DNA of 47,500 nt from Symbiodinium natans (GCA_905221605.1 CAJNDS010002783.1:162501-210000), one strand, 5' to 3'. Numbered from the stretch's first letter, positions 9,142-19,095 are shown. Translations and numbers: made by a program. The notes: generated by a model not told the origin, from the letters alone.

Positions 9142-9239
9142 GTGCCCCGGCACCAAATGCTGCTTGCGAAGCTGTGGTGGCAGGACAATGCCGCTCTTCA
9201 GCACCCGAGGGTCCACTGCAAGCGGCAGGATAGCAAGGG
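9142..9239 (+). CDS. candidate exon ending in the TTTAGGG donor
   Basis: After the acceptor CTTCCAAG the frame is open for 32 codons (VPRHQMLLAKLWWQDNAALQ and on). It ends GG|GTTTAGGG, so the splice donor would be the first unit of the telomere-type tract at 9240. No family is recognised. Confidence 0.42.
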
Positions 9240-9554
9240 GTTTAGGGTTTAGGGTTTAGGGTCTAGCGTCTTGGTGGAACTGTCCACTGTCCTCGGCATT
9301 TATGTTTTCTCTCTGGTTTTGCGGTCCGTGAGCCCGCATCGGGGAACCGACAATCGTGAACGTACATAGAGTCACAGACTATCTCTTTTTGGGCATGTTC
9401 GGTGCATGTGATGAAGAACCACCAAGCTGAAATCGAGATTTTCTTTTTGTGGGAGCCCTTGGAAGCTTTACGATGCGACGCTGCCTGCGACCCGTGTTCA
9501 GACTGCGACCCCCAAGCTGCCCGCAATCTGTTTGTTTCGGGTGGTAGGGGGAGT

Positions 9555-9708
9555 TAGGGTTCAGGGTTCAGGGTTCAGGGTTCAGGGTTCAGGGTTCAGG
9601 GTTCAGGGTTCAGGGTTTAGGGTTTAGGGTTTAGGGTTTAGGGTTTAGGGTTTAGGGTTTAGGGTTTAGGGTCCAGGGTTTAGGGTTTAGGGTTTAGGGT
9701 TTAGGGTG
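9555..9708. repeat. TTCAGGG then TTTAGGG array
   Basis: A homogeneous block of about nine TTCAGGG units switches sharply to about thirteen TTTAGGG units, another example of clustered variants. A shorter tract lies at 9838-9867. Confidence 0.95.
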
Positions 9709-9989
9709 ATCCTGCTTTTCAAGCTCTAAGCCGTCCAGCACCTGCCCTGCCCAGGTGCCCAAGAGGAGATGCTGCTTCGGGGGCAGCTCAGAAGCCGGGT
9801 CTTTGAAAGAACTTGTGTGGTTTAGGGCTTATTTCGGGTTTAGGGTTTAGGGTTTAGGGTTTAGGGTCGACGGAAATTTCGGGTTTAGGGATAAGGGGTT
9901 TATGGATTATGGACTCAGGGAACCGGAATATTTCGTTCAGCTGCAAATGGTGTCCATGAGTGCTTTCAGCTGGAATCGTGTGTAGGAAT

Positions 9990-10055
9990 CTAAACCCTAA
10001 ACCCTAAGCCCTAAGCCCTAAACCCTAAACCCTAAACCCTAAACCCTAAACCCTG
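9990..10055. repeat. telomere-type CCCTAAA tract
   Basis: About eight units, two of them CCCTAAG. Confidence 0.92.
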
Positions 10056-10119
10056 AGAGGCAGCCGGGATTCGGCCCAGATGCAGAACGAACGCCCTGAC
10101 CTCGGCAAGCTTCACTCAA

Positions 10120-10340
10120 GGGCCTCAAGGTGGGACCCTTGTAAGGGACCTTAGGGTTTAGGGTCTAGGGTTTAGGGTTTAGGCTTCAAGGAGGGACCCT
10201 TGCAAGGGACCTTAGGGGTTAGCTATGGGCTTCGTAGCAAGGTATATAGGGACCGTATAAGGGGCTACTTCTTAGGGGTTATTTAGGGGCTACTTAGTAA
10301 GGTATATAGGGACTGTATAAGGTGTAATAAAGGGGTTGTC
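10120..10340. repeat. semi-palindromic repeats around TTTAGGG
   Basis: GGGACCCTTGTAAGGGACC (near 10132) recurs as GGGACCCTTGCAAGGGACC (near 10192) on the far side of a short TTTAGGG tract. Then AGCAAGGTATATAGGGAC recurs twice (about 10237 and 10290). Probably nested or duplicated short elements. Confidence 0.5.
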
Positions 10341-10452
10341 TAGGGGAAGATTAAGGGTCCCTTCAAGACTCCTTATACACCCCTTGTATCCTTTTGAAGC
10401 CCAATGGCCCATACTTCAGAACGGGAAGGGACCTCTTAGTTGACATCAGCAG

Positions 10453-10527
10453 CTGCTGTCGCGCTTGCCCCGCGCCATTGGCATTTCCTCCCAAATATAC
10501 GTGATGCCGCTCTCAGGCTTGCTCAGG
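10453..10527 (+). CDS. candidate exon, hydrophobic
   Basis: The acceptor CATCAGCAG is followed by 25 open codons (LLSRLPRAIGISSQIYVMPL and on) and AGG|GTGGGT, immediately before a TTTAGGG tract at 10532-10590. It could be part of a membrane segment. No family is recognised. Confidence 0.33.
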
Positions 10528-10679
10528 GTGGGTTTAGGGTTTAGGATTTAGGGTTTAGGGTTTAGGGTTTAGGTTTTAGGGTTTAGGCTCTAGAGCCCAG
10601 GTACATGTTGTCGCCTCGACACTTGTGGCGGCTTCCGTTTCGGAACGTCAGTCGGGTAGCAGCTGTTAGGGGCCTTAAA

Positions 10680-11100
10680 CATTAGAACACAGTTTTGGGG
10701 GAGTTCTTACAGCATAATGTAGTATAAGGACCATAAGGGAATATTATTAAACTATATATATATATATACACATATATATAGCTCACCCCCCCTATATGAT
10801 ATATGGATCATGGGGGGGTGGGGGGTGACCATATATATATATGTAATATATATATATATATGTAGAAAAAGAAGACATCTGTTTTATACAACAGCAGAGC
10901 GTGACTCTTGGGACCTTGAGGAGAAGCGAAGGTGCGGGGTCCAGTCCACCTTCATGGGGTGCTACAATGAGCCATAAACTCCCAAGTGTCCAGATCTACT
11001 CCAGGGGTCGGAACTCTAACATATGGTACAAGTTATACAAGTGTATCGTATAGTATTGAAGAAAACTTTAATGTGAGCATATAATAGCTAATTTTATGTA
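10680..11100. other. AT-rich spacer with hairpin and TA microsatellites
   Basis: Two TA arrays flank CTCACCCCCCCTATATG and CATGGGGGGGTGGGGGGTGA (about 10780-10830), which can pair. No gene is seen. Confidence 0.6.
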
Positions 11101-11384
11101 TAATATGGAAAAGCACCATGCAATAGATGTATACTCCGGACCCCAAGGCCAGAGACCCAGTCCCGCTGCGCCGGGCACCCGGCTGCTGAACGGGGTCGCT
11201 GCCAGACTTGTCTTGAAGATCTATGAACATAGCATTCTGCTAATGTTAATCTCGAAGTATATACAAACAAAAGAAGCACCAAACATAGCACAAACACACA
11301 ATCGCAGAAATAATGTAGTATGATGACTATGTATCTTGAGTCTTGCTTCACTTTGATGGAGACGAGTTGGCCGCCTGACCACAG

Positions 11385-11515
11385 GTGGTCTCTGAATGCG
11401 GTTGAGATCCAGCAAGTCTCCCTGCAGAATTTCCCAGATCCTCTTTCAGGCGCTGCGCGTTCGGCCATGCGCCAGTCCAGTTTTGTTGTTCTGATGTCTT
11501 TGCATCTTCTCATAG
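11385..11515 (+). CDS. candidate exon
   Basis: An acceptor (CTGACCACAG), 43 open codons (including VEIQQVSLQNFPDPLSGAAR) and G|GTACAT. Its phase does not join directly to the stronger exon at 11845, so another small exon or a different donor is needed. The opposite strand is also open. Confidence 0.3.
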
Positions 11516-11844
11516 GTACATGTATTGACATAAAGAATGTGCATACATGCATATATTCTTCATATGTTCATATCTGTATGTATATATGTCTTGCTATTTA
11601 AGATTTTACTTTACCTATGTACTTAATTCCATTTAAACCCCGGACCCCGCGAGCTCATCGGTTTTATCTGAAGAAGCTGGGGCTTGTTCCCTGAAGTATA
11701 CTGAGACTTCGAATCTGGATGGTTCCTGGCAACTTCTTCTGGGCTTCTTTGCTTGACGCCATTGTCTCCGTTCCACATGTTGGGGGCTAGTAGCCGCCGT
11801 TAGACCCAACGCTTGTGCACACATTCGCCGCCCTTTATTTGCAG

Positions 11845-12094
11845 GTTTCAGGACAATGTGGGAGATCTTGGAGAAGTTGAGCAGAAGCGCCAAGCAGGAG
11901 CTCAGTCAAACCGTTGCATGGGCAGAATGCCAAAGCTCGCTGGTCTCTGTTTACCATACCTTGGCTTCTTCAGCGCAAACCGAAAAATGCGGATCGAATC
12001 CAAGATTTTCATGTCTGCACCAGGACACTCTGAAGCAGTCACCAGCAAGATTGCCAAGCAGAGGCTCACGGAGTCGGCCCCTGCCCTTTCCTCG
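11845..12094 (+). CDS. candidate exon with consensus splice sites
   Basis: A long open frame of 83 codons between a strong acceptor (CTTTATTTGCAG) and a consensus GTAAGT donor. It includes GRMPKLAGLCLPYLGFFSAN and ESKIFMSAPGHSEAVTSKI. It starts in phase 2 (one base completes the first codon) and ends in phase 0. No family is recognised. The following intron would contain family B element copy 2. Confidence 0.5.
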
Positions 12095-12199
12095 GTAAGT
12101 GGCTCATGGCTCTCTCTTGGGGCAAATGAGTTCAGAGCGTTGCAGCCAAGGGACTGCGCCTCTCCCAGTCCTAGCAGGCGGATCGTTTTGCTCAGGTGT

Positions 12200-12308
12200 G
12201 GGGTTTCCGAAGTTCGGGGTACCTTATTGAGGTCCCTATAATAAGGGAATCCTACTATTTGGGCACCCGGGTGTTCATGTTAGGGGTCCCCTATGTTCGT
12301 TAAACCCC
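12200..12308. mobile_element. short inverted-repeat element, family B copy 2
   Basis: Starts GGGGTTTCCGAAGTTCGGGG and ends TTCGTTAAACCCC. Same internal words (GGAATCCTACTATTTGGG) as the other three copies. It lies downstream of the candidate exon at 11845-12094. Confidence 0.65.
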
Positions 12309-12469
12309 GGGTCATCTTCAGGAGTCTGATTCAGGAGCATCACGAGCAGTAGCACGCACAAGGAACCCATGCGGTAGCCACACCGCATAAACCCTAAACC
12401 CTCTGAAGCATTAGTGGCTTTTGTGTAGACTCTAACTTTGTAGACTTAAACCTTAAAGCCTAAACCTGA

Positions 12470-12566
12470 AAGGCCTAAACCCTAAACCCTAAACCCTAAA
12501 CCCTAAACCCTAAACCCTAAACCCTAAACCCTAAACCCTAAACCCTAAACCCTAAACCCTAAACCC
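12470..12566. repeat. telomere-type (CCCTAAA)n tract
   Basis: About thirteen perfect units. Confidence 0.95.
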
Positions 12567-12675
12567 ACAAACGCTCCCAAGGTCTGCATAAGCCCCTGAG
12601 TAGCCTCAAGCCCCTTCGCAGGCTGGGCTCTGCGGCCTCACCAACTCGACCAGGCCTTCTGTGAGCTGCGATTGG

Positions 12676-12945
12676 GGTTTAGGGTTCAGGGTTTAGGGTT
12701 TAGAGTTTAGAGTTTAGGGTTTAGAGTTTAGGGTTTAGGGTTTAGGGTTTAGAGTTTAGGGTTTAGAGTTTAGGGTTTAGGCTTTAGGGTTTAGGGTTTA
12801 GGGGTTTTCGGGTTTTCGGGTTTTAGGGTTTTCGGGTTATCGGGTTTTCGGGTTTTCGGGTTTTAGGGTTTTGGGGTTTTGGGGTTTTGGGGTTTTGGGG
12901 TTTTGGGGTTTTGGGGTTTTGGGGTTTTGGGGTTTTAGGGTTTAA
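12676..12945. repeat. TTTAGGG array grading into TTTTCGGG and TTTTGGGG
   Basis: Begins with TTTAGGG and TTTAGAG units. It passes through (TTTTCGGG) units at about 12805-12860 and ends as about ten units of TTTTGGGG at 12862-12936, the repeat used by hypotrich ciliate telomeres. Degenerate TTTTGGG-like sequence continues to about 13340. Confidence 0.92.
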
Positions 12946-13556
12946 AGGAATTGTATAGTGCTCAGGCCCAGAGTTTTGACCGAATGTTTTGGGCGGGTTT
13001 TGGGCGAGGGTTTTGTTGCTTTCGGCGAAAGTTTTGGTCGGGTTTGGGGACAAAGTTTGGTTATTCGCTTCAAGTTTCGGATGGAAGTGTTCAGGTCCAG
13101 AGTTTTGACCGCAGGTTTTGGGCGGGATGTGAGGGTTTTTTTTTGGTGTTGGGGCGAAAGTTTCGGTCGGGTTTAGGACAAAGTTTGGTCTTTAGCTTCG
13201 AGTTTCGAGTTTTGCCCTGGGGGCCTCTTCAGTCTGTTGAAGCAAGTTTGTTTTTGGGGTGGTGAGCAGGTTTTGGGCGAAAGATGTTTTTGCTTCAAAG
13301 TTTTGCCCTGGGGCCTCTTTAGGCTTTTGAAGCCTTGTTTAAGCCGAGATTTTGGGCCCTTGTAAAGTTTTGAAGGCTTGTTTAAATGAATTGAACATTT
13401 GAACTCCAGGGACTTTTTGGATCAACTGTGCCAGCTTGTTTAGAGCAACAACTGTGTAAGTTCAGAATGATATCACGTACAACTTCTTTCTATCCTGGCC
13501 TTGAGGGTTTACGGTTTTTTGGTTTGGGGCTCAGGGCTTAGGGTGTTAAACCCACA

Positions 13557-13709
13557 ATGACCTCTCTTGCTACACTGTATGTTTGGGCCGTTATTGCGAT
13601 GAGTTTGGTAGGATTGCATAGGATGTTTAGGGAGCTGCGACATGCTTCCGTCATCCGAAGATACTTGTGCGACTTTGAAAGACACGGTGGGGGGGGGAGC
13701 CGAGACTAA
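13557..13709 (+). CDS. small ORF with one membrane segment
   Basis: 50 codons from an ATG. Residues 3-22 (LATLYVWAVIAMSLVGLHRM) are hydrophobic, followed by a basic stretch (RELRHASVIRRY). It ends in a poly-Gly run at a G tract, so the last part may instead be intron. It could be a first exon or a micro-protein. No family is recognised. Confidence 0.3.
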   Translation: MTSLATLYVWAVIAMSLVGLHRMFRELRHASVIRRYLCDFERHGGGGSRD

Positions 13710-13914
13710 GTCTCTCAAGTTCAGTTATAGGGTCCTTGAGGCGGGGGTTCAGTGGGGTATATACCTGAAGGTTCCCTCATACTCCCCACTGCTCCCTAAG
13801 GCTTCCTACCCAGGCTTTCCCTAAGTTTTCCTAGGCGCCTGCCCCGGATGAACCCTCCTCCCTTCAGCACCCGACAATTAAGGTCATCCATTCATATCCA
13901 TGCCATCCTTGCAG

Positions 13915-14018
13915 GTACAGGCGCAAGTAGCCACTTCTCTGGAAGGAGCGGAACACCCTTTCAGGACTCGTTGCTTGTTCGCATGTTTCGCTCCACGAGC
14001 ACCGCCTTTCAAGACCTA
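13915..14018 (+). CDS. candidate exon running into CCCTAAA
   Basis: An acceptor (CCATCCTTGCAG) opens two long frames. One (VQAQVATSLEGAEHPFRTRC and on) terminates at TAA supplied by the first CCCTAAA unit. The other continues into the repeat. The frame is not decidable. Confidence 0.28.
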
Positions 14019-14065
14019 AACCCTAAACCCTAAACCCTAAACCCTAAACCCTAAACCCTAAACCC
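14019..14065. repeat. telomere-type CCCTAAA tract
   Basis: About seven units between the candidate exons at 13915 and 14077. Confidence 0.95.
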
Positions 14066-14076
14066 CGGAAGGACAG

Positions 14077-14467
14077 ACGCCCGGGCACAGGCAGCAGTAT
14101 TCCTGGAAGAATCCGTACTGCTCGGGACCACAGTATGTGCCTGTGATATGCTCGACACACTTTGTTCTTCACAGGTTGTGTCCATCACTGAAGGCAGTTT
14201 CAGGATTAAGTTGGGACGCGAACGCATTGTGCACATGGGGCGGAGAGGTTTTTGAACATCTTCATGCCAGGCTGAAGTTGCCGAAGCTTTTGGTTGTGCA
14301 CTGGGTTTAGGGTTCGGGTTTAGGGTTTAGGGTTTAGGGTTCAGGGTTCAGGGTTTAGGGTTTTCTGGCTGCTTTTTTCGCCCACTTGAGGTCTCCTGGG
14401 GCTCCAACGAGGCAGCCCGTCGTCGCGAGTGGAGCCGGGCGAGCAACTTGCGGCTTGTCAATCTATG
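14077..14467 (+). CDS. candidate three-exon gene piece with TTTAGGG intron
   Basis: Exons 14077-14132 (acceptor GGACAG, GTATGT donor), 14175-14247 (acceptor GTTCTTCACAG, GGTTTTT donor) and 14391-14467 (acceptor CCCACTTGAG, ATG|GTTTAGGG donor). Phases 0, 1 and 0 agree across both joins. Translation pieces are AAVFLEESVLLGTT, VVSITEGSFRIKLGRERIV and SSRVEPGEQLAAC. The first intron would be only 42 nt and is also open in frame. The second (14248-14390) contains TTTAGGG units. The third donor is the first unit of a TTTAGGG tract. No family is recognised. Confidence 0.42.
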
Positions 14468-14540
14468 GTTTAGGGTTTAGGGTTTCGGGTTTAGGGTTTA
14501 GGGTTTTGGTTTGGGGTTTTGGTTTAGGGTTTAGGGTTTA

Positions 14541-14640
14541 GGGGTTTCCGAAATTAGGGGTGCCTTATTGGGGTCCTTGTGATCAGGGAACCCTTCTATT
14601 TGGGGGGCTGGTTTTGGGGTCCCCTATTTTCGTAAACCCC
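14541..14640. mobile_element. short inverted-repeat element, family B copy 3
   Basis: GGGGTTTCCGAAATTAGGGG at one end and TTTTCGTAAACCCC at the other; 100 bp. It directly abuts a TTTAGGG tract (14466-14540), with which its first bases merge. Confidence 0.7.
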
Positions 14641-14724
14641 CATCAAGGAATCAACTCCACTGGGTCGTGCAGGGCTTTCATTGAAGTTGGAATCGTTGGA
14701 ATCACTGATACACCTGATTGGCTA

Positions 14725-14787
14725 AACCCTAAACCCTAAACCCTAAACCCTAAACCCTAAACCCTAAACCCTATAGACCCTAAACCC
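14725..14787. repeat. telomere-type CCCTAAA tract
   Basis: About seven units with one CCCTATAGA interruption. Confidence 0.92.
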
Positions 14788-14867
14788 CATGGCTGCCCAG
14801 GTCATGGGGTGACAGGCCGACTCGTGCAAGTGCCAGCACAGGTCTAGCTGGATGCTTAAGGGTTGCC

Positions 14868-15160
14868 CTAAACCCTAAACCCTAAACCCTAAACCCTAAA
14901 CCCTAAACCCTAAACCCTAAACCCTAAACCCTAAACCCTAAACCCTAAACCCTAAACCCTAAACCTAACCCTAAACCCTAAACCCTAAACCCTAAACCCT
15001 AAACCCTAAACCCTAAACCCTAAACCCTAAACCCTAAACCCTAAACCCTAAACCCTAAACCCTAAACCCTAAACCCTAAACCCTAAACCCTAAACCCTAA
15101 ACCCTAAGCCCTAAACCCTAAACCCTAACCCTAAACCCTAAACCCCAAACCCCAAACCCT
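14868..15160. repeat. longest telomere-type array in the window
   Basis: About forty CCCTAAA units with scattered single-base variants (CCTAA, CCCTAAG, CCCCAAA near the 3' end). Confidence 0.97.
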
Positions 15161-15600
15161 AGGCCCCCCAAGGCGTTAATGGGTCGCGTCAGCTACTCCT
15201 GGGCACGCGCGCACGCGCACGCGGTGGCTTCTACGAGAGAGCTTTGGTCGAAAGAGTGCGCGGTAGCCGGCGAGCCAAGAGTTGTGATCCATCCAGGGTC
15301 TTTAGGGTTTAGGGTTGTAAGATTTGGAAACTCTGGGCCAGCCTCAAACCAACCACAAGACCATCAGAGAAATCTGCATCACTTGTGCATCAGAACTTTT
15401 GCGAGCTCCAGAAAGCACGTACGCGTCAGTCCGCGATACAAAGGTCGTGCGAGAGGTCGCGAGAGAACCTTTCGTAGGATAAGAGGGGTTCAAAGGGTTT
15501 TGGCCACAGCTCACTTGAACACCGCCTTGTGTTGCTGACTTCCTGCAGCTACTCAGAATTACTCAGAGAGGTTGCAGTTGTCCTTTGCATGTACCTGGAA

Positions 15601-15720
15601 GACCAAATGAACCTTAAAATTGGGGTCACATACCCCATACATTCCCTAGAAGTAGTATATACTCCCTATATATCCATCTAAGGTTACGTGAGCCGAAACC
15701 CTTTTTGGGTTCATTTGGTC
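15601..15720. mobile_element. short element with 13-bp terminal inverted repeats
   Basis: GACCAAATGAACC at 15601-15613 and its exact reverse complement at 15708-15720; 120 bp, no coding capacity. It ends 23 bp upstream of the start codon of the MSS51-like gene, so it may have supplied part of the 5' untranslated region or promoter. Confidence 0.65.
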
Positions 15721-15743
15721 CCGAAGGAACCCTGCTGGAAGCG

Positions 15744-16841
15744 ATGTGCCCTGAAAGGTTGTGGGATGGCCTCAGCATGGAGGCGCTGCTGCTGGCTCCG
15801 TTCGACCAGGTCGAAATCGAGCTCCGGCGTGCCTGCAACGAGCTTGTCTCAGGGGAAACGGCTGTGCCAGAAGGCATCTGCCAGGAGGCGAAGCGGATTT
15901 GGAGCGCCCTACGCTGGATGCAGGCCGAGGGTGCCGAGGGAGAGGCGACGAAGGAGGTTCAGGAGCTGGCACAGGCCTGGTCTCTCCTGCTGTCTAAGGT
16001 GCAGGCCGTAGCTCTCGACAGGGCAGGAGTCCCTCATCCAGGAATCATGATCCCCATCACCGATGGTCAGCGGAGCTTCTGGCACCACTTCGCGGCAGCG
16101 GTGGAGTTCTTGCCAGAGCAGGATCTCGAGGAAGACGTTCTCCTGGCGATCTCGGAGGAGTGGACCTCAACAGCTACAATCGGCGAAGCCCTTCGTGCAT
16201 TGGTAGACTTGCAATGCTTGCAGACCCCGACGCCTCCGAAGGCCCTTACTGTTTGCGTCCTTGGCCCTTCACCAAGCTTGGAGTATCAGAAGGGTCTGGA
16301 AGACCTACACCACAAGCTCCTTGCATGCTTGTTTGGCCTCGAGGCCCTCGAACACCCGTCACCCTCCCAGCCATCTTTGCGCCTGGTGTTTTGCGGTCCT
16401 GATGTGCCTGATACCATACATGCCACAGACTGGAAGTGCGGACAACTGCATGTCGAACATTTTCAGAGATGCTGGCATGACTTGAGAAAGAGCGGCTTAG
16501 AGACCGTGGATCTCGTCATCGCGTTGAATGCAGGAACTTCCGTTGCCCAATACCGAGACCTCTGGTTGCCGACTCTCACAGCGCTTGCAAAGCTGGAGCA
16601 CTGCCTGCTCTGGCTTACAGGCTACACTGTACCTGAGGCTGAAGAGACATGGAAGGATGTGAAGAAGAGCTGCCCGCGCGCCGTTGCGCTGCATTGTGGC
16701 CCCGCACGAAGCTCTACACTGATGGGCATGGACCGGATCGAGCTCGGAGTCACTCCCTGCTCATACCCAGGCAAGGCAAACTATGCGGTTTGTGCTGCTT
16801 GGCTTCCAGGCAGCGTGTTCAAAATGACGGGATGCATGTGA
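15744..16841 (+). CDS. MSS51 C-terminal-domain (MYND-type related) protein
   Basis: The single-exon gene encodes 365 aa from the first ATG downstream of the inverted-repeat element. The frame is also open upstream through that element, but it has no other in-frame ATG there. Residues about 170-360 match the pattern of the MSS51 C-terminal domain found in MYND-zinc-finger translation regulators: a beta strand and glycine turn (LTVCVLGPSPSLEY), then LRLVFCGPDVPDTIH, then DLVIALNAGTSVAQYRDLWL and LLWLTGY. No MYND zinc finger is present, so this is the C-terminal domain alone with a helical N-terminal region. Many dinoflagellate genomes carry expanded families of such proteins; a role in mitochondrial translation is known for yeast Mss51 but is not implied here. 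No intron is visible, consistent with retroposition. Confidence 0.72.
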   Translation: MCPERLWDGLSMEALLLAPFDQVEIELRRACNELVSGETAVPEGICQEAKRIWSALRWMQAEGAEGEATKEVQELAQAWSLLLSKVQAVALDRAGVPHPGIMIPITDGQRSFWHHFAAAVEFLPEQDLEEDVLLAISEEWTSTATIGEALRALVDLQCLQTPTPPKALTVCVLGPSPSLEYQKGLEDLHHKLLACLFGLEALEHPSPSQPSLRLVFCGPDVPDTIHATDWKCGQLHVEHFQRCWHDLRKSGLETVDLVIALNAGTSVAQYRDLWLPTLTALAKLEHCLLWLTGYTVPEAEETWKDVKKSCPRAVALHCGPARSSTLMGMDRIELGVTPCSYPGKANYAVCAAWLPGSVFKMTGCM

Positions 16842-16849
16842 TGTCTGAG

Positions 16850-16985
16850 ACCATGTGGTATCATGTGAAGCAGAGTTTACTTATTGGTGAGTGTCTACAA
16901 GGTTCCCTTTCAAATATTGGTGAGTGTATATATTTGGTGCCCTTTATGGGGGTACAAGAAATATAAGCCCTACTTCATGTGGTGT
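16850..16985. mobile_element. dispersed repeat, family F copy 1
   Basis: Homologous along its length to 24515-24655 (shared words TATTGGTGAGTGT / TTTTTGGTGGGTGT, GGGGGTACAAGAAATA). The ends are imperfect inverted repeats (ATGTGAAGCAGAGTTTA and CTACTTCATGT). It overlaps the 3' side of the MSS51-like gene, so it may form its 3' untranslated region. Confidence 0.55.
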
Positions 16986-16989
16986 CGTG

Positions 16990-17160
16990 CGATCACTCTA
17001 AATCTGCCCTAGAAGGGTCGGGGTTGAACGTTGAGACCCGAGTTTCTGGACGGCGGACACCGACACGAAATGAAACTCAAGCCAGCCAACGACGCTGAAG
17101 CCTCCAGGATCCATCCCGCCCCCATTTTGCTCCTAGAGCCGACAGTTCCTTGAGTTGAAG
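16990..17160. other. unique stretch after the MSS51-like gene
   Basis: A short ORF starting at ATG 17070 (MKLKPANDAEASRIHPAP) has no splice support. Nothing else recognised. Confidence 0.3.
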
Positions 17161-17165
17161 TGATG

Positions 17166-17206
17166 CTGTTTAGGGTTTAGGGTTTAGGGTTTAGGGTTTA
17201 GGGTTG
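17166..17206. repeat. TTTAGGG tract
   Basis: About six units. Confidence 0.93.
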
Positions 17207-17354
17207 AGGTGCTGGTATACTAGTTCAACCTGCTGAGTATTTTAGCTCCATGGAGGAACTCGCAATCTCTCAGCAAATCTGTTCAGCATGGCAACTACAG
17301 TTGTTGTATTCCTACTATTAATTACTCCTCATTGAAATGCAATTCTGGTTGCCA

Positions 17355-17640
17355 TTATGATTCGTTCAATGCGTTGAAGGCAAAGGCGACAGCTCGAGAC
17401 TGGAAATGGATCGTGGGTGTTGGGCTTCTGAAACAGTGGCATCCTGGCCAATTCTGTGACCTTGATCTGCTGGGCGCTGCGCCGATGTCATCTCACCTCT
17501 GCGACACCTGGCATACAGGATCTCGCTGGCACGTGTATCACAGCAGACCGAATGAAGGATCGCTGTAACAGCTTCTTCGCTCTCCTGTGCTCGCAGAAGA
17601 TCTAGAAACGACTCTTCAGATCTGCTTGCCCTTCGCAAGG
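17355..17640 (-). CDS. candidate minus-strand gene, last two exons
   Basis: On the minus strand, exon 17640-17497 has acceptor CTTTTTCTGCACAG and donor GTGAGA and encodes 47 residues including SRSEESFLDLLRAQESEEAV. A 53-nt intron is followed by the terminal exon 17443-17355, reading CHCFRSPTPTIHFQSRAVAF and on to a TAA. The phases agree (1 base plus 2 bases). Upstream exons would lie beyond the degenerate repeats at 17660-18380. No family is recognised. A plus-strand frame over the same DNA is less well supported. Confidence 0.48.
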
Positions 17641-17659
17641 CTGTGCAGAAAAAGCTTGA

Positions 17660-17790
17660 GGGCTCACAAATTTAGGGTTTATAGGTTTGTAGGGTTCAAT
17701 TACAGGGTTTGTAGGGCTTATAGGGTTTGCAGCGTTTATAGGGTTTATAGGCTTTAAATGGTTTACAGAGCTTTGTAGGGTTTAGGGGGT
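17660..17790. repeat. degenerate TTTAGGG / TTTATAGGG repeats
   Basis: TTTATAGGG, TTTGTAGGG and related units. More diverged than most tracts, so perhaps older. Confidence 0.75.
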
Positions 17791-17879
17791 TTAGGTCGCT
17801 GGCGACTGCGCGATGTGTGCGCCGGCGAGAGCTGCGAGTGGCAACTGTTGGGTTTCGCAAACGATGGGCAGAGATGACC

Positions 17880-18380
17880 CTGTTACCCCTAAACCCATTA
17901 AGACCCTATGAACCCTTTGAAACCTATGAACCCCATGAAAACTCTATGAAACCCTATGGAACCCCATAAAGCCTATCCACCCTAAACCCAAAACCCCAAA
18001 CCCTAAACCCTAAGCCCTAAACCCCAAACCCCAAACCCTAAACCCCAAACCCCAAACCCTAAACCTTAAACCCTAAACCCTATACCCTAAACCCTGAACC
18101 CTAAAGCCTAAACCCTATACCCTAAACCCTGAACCCTAAAGCCTAAACCATAAACCCTACCCCAAACCCGAAACCCTAAACCCTAAACCTAAACCCCAAA
18201 CCCCAAACCCTAAACCCTAAACCCTATAAACTCTGAGCCTTGCTCTTTGGGGCGGGGGGGGGGGGGGGGAAAACTACCCCAAACCCTAAACACCCTAAAT
18301 ACCCTAAAAACCCTATAAACCCTAAAAACCCTATAAACCCTATAAACCCTAAAAACCCTATAAGCCCTAAGCCTTCCTCT
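17880..18380. repeat. long degenerate CCCTAAA block
   Basis: About 500 bp of CCCTAAA, CCCTATAAA, CCCCAAA, CCCTGAA and CCTATGAAA units, interrupted by a run of about 16 G near 18252-18270. The ORFs here are repeat artefacts. Confidence 0.88.
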
Positions 18381-18389
18381 TTGGGGGGG

Positions 18390-18464
18390 GAAGAACTGCT
18401 GGAGAGGACGAATACCGTCACGTTGCGGCGGCAGCTCCTGAGTCCGCAGCTGCCGGAGCCCTGA
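18390..18464 (+). CDS. candidate terminal exon
   Basis: The frame EELLERTNTVTLRRQLLSPQ ends at TGA just before a TTTAGGG tract at 18469-18530. The acceptor would be GGGGAAG. Weak. Confidence 0.27.
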   Translation, partial: EELLERTNTVTLRRQLLSPQLPEP

Positions 18465-18539
18465 ATGGGGTTTAGGGTTTAGGGTTTAGGGTTTAGGGTT
18501 TAGGGTTTAGGGTTTAGGGTTTAGGGTTTGGGGCTTACT

Positions 18540-18890
18540 TTTGTTCGAGTTTGGCTCTTAGGATTATGAATTCTGCTACTGTTATGATGATGATGATGGT
18601 GATGATGATGATGATCATTGTTATTCTTACTTGTTGTTACTTTTGGTATGGTGATTGTGGTTATGATTGTTCGTGTTGCTGCTGTCACGACTTCTTATGA
18701 CTCCATATTTGTATATGATCATGTTGATATTGTTTATTGATAAAAATTCTTGATGACTTATACAGCGCTGTCGTTCATCATCACCTATTGTGTGGGGTGG
18801 ACGGTCCCCCAAAGCTGACTAATACATCCGTCGCTCACGAGCGGAATCCTTGAGGCATCTTTTTGGCGGGTCGCGCCTACGACAGACGTG
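18540..18890. other. GAT microsatellite and unique DNA
   Basis: An ATGATGATG block at 18585-18620 and moderately AT-rich sequence to about 18780. No gene called. Confidence 0.6.
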
Positions 18891-19095
18891 TGTCATGTGG
18901 CCGCTGCCTCATCCAGAGATCCATACATTGGGGCTTCCCATGGGTTGCCACACCATAGATGACCCACAAGGATGTATTGGAACTTAATGATATAATGACA
19001 TCATAACATGCTAGTAGTGTCAGTTTTGTCTGCTCAATCCATCGTGGCAGGAGACATGCAAGTTGTTGAGTAACTCGCGACATGTGCATCCTCAG

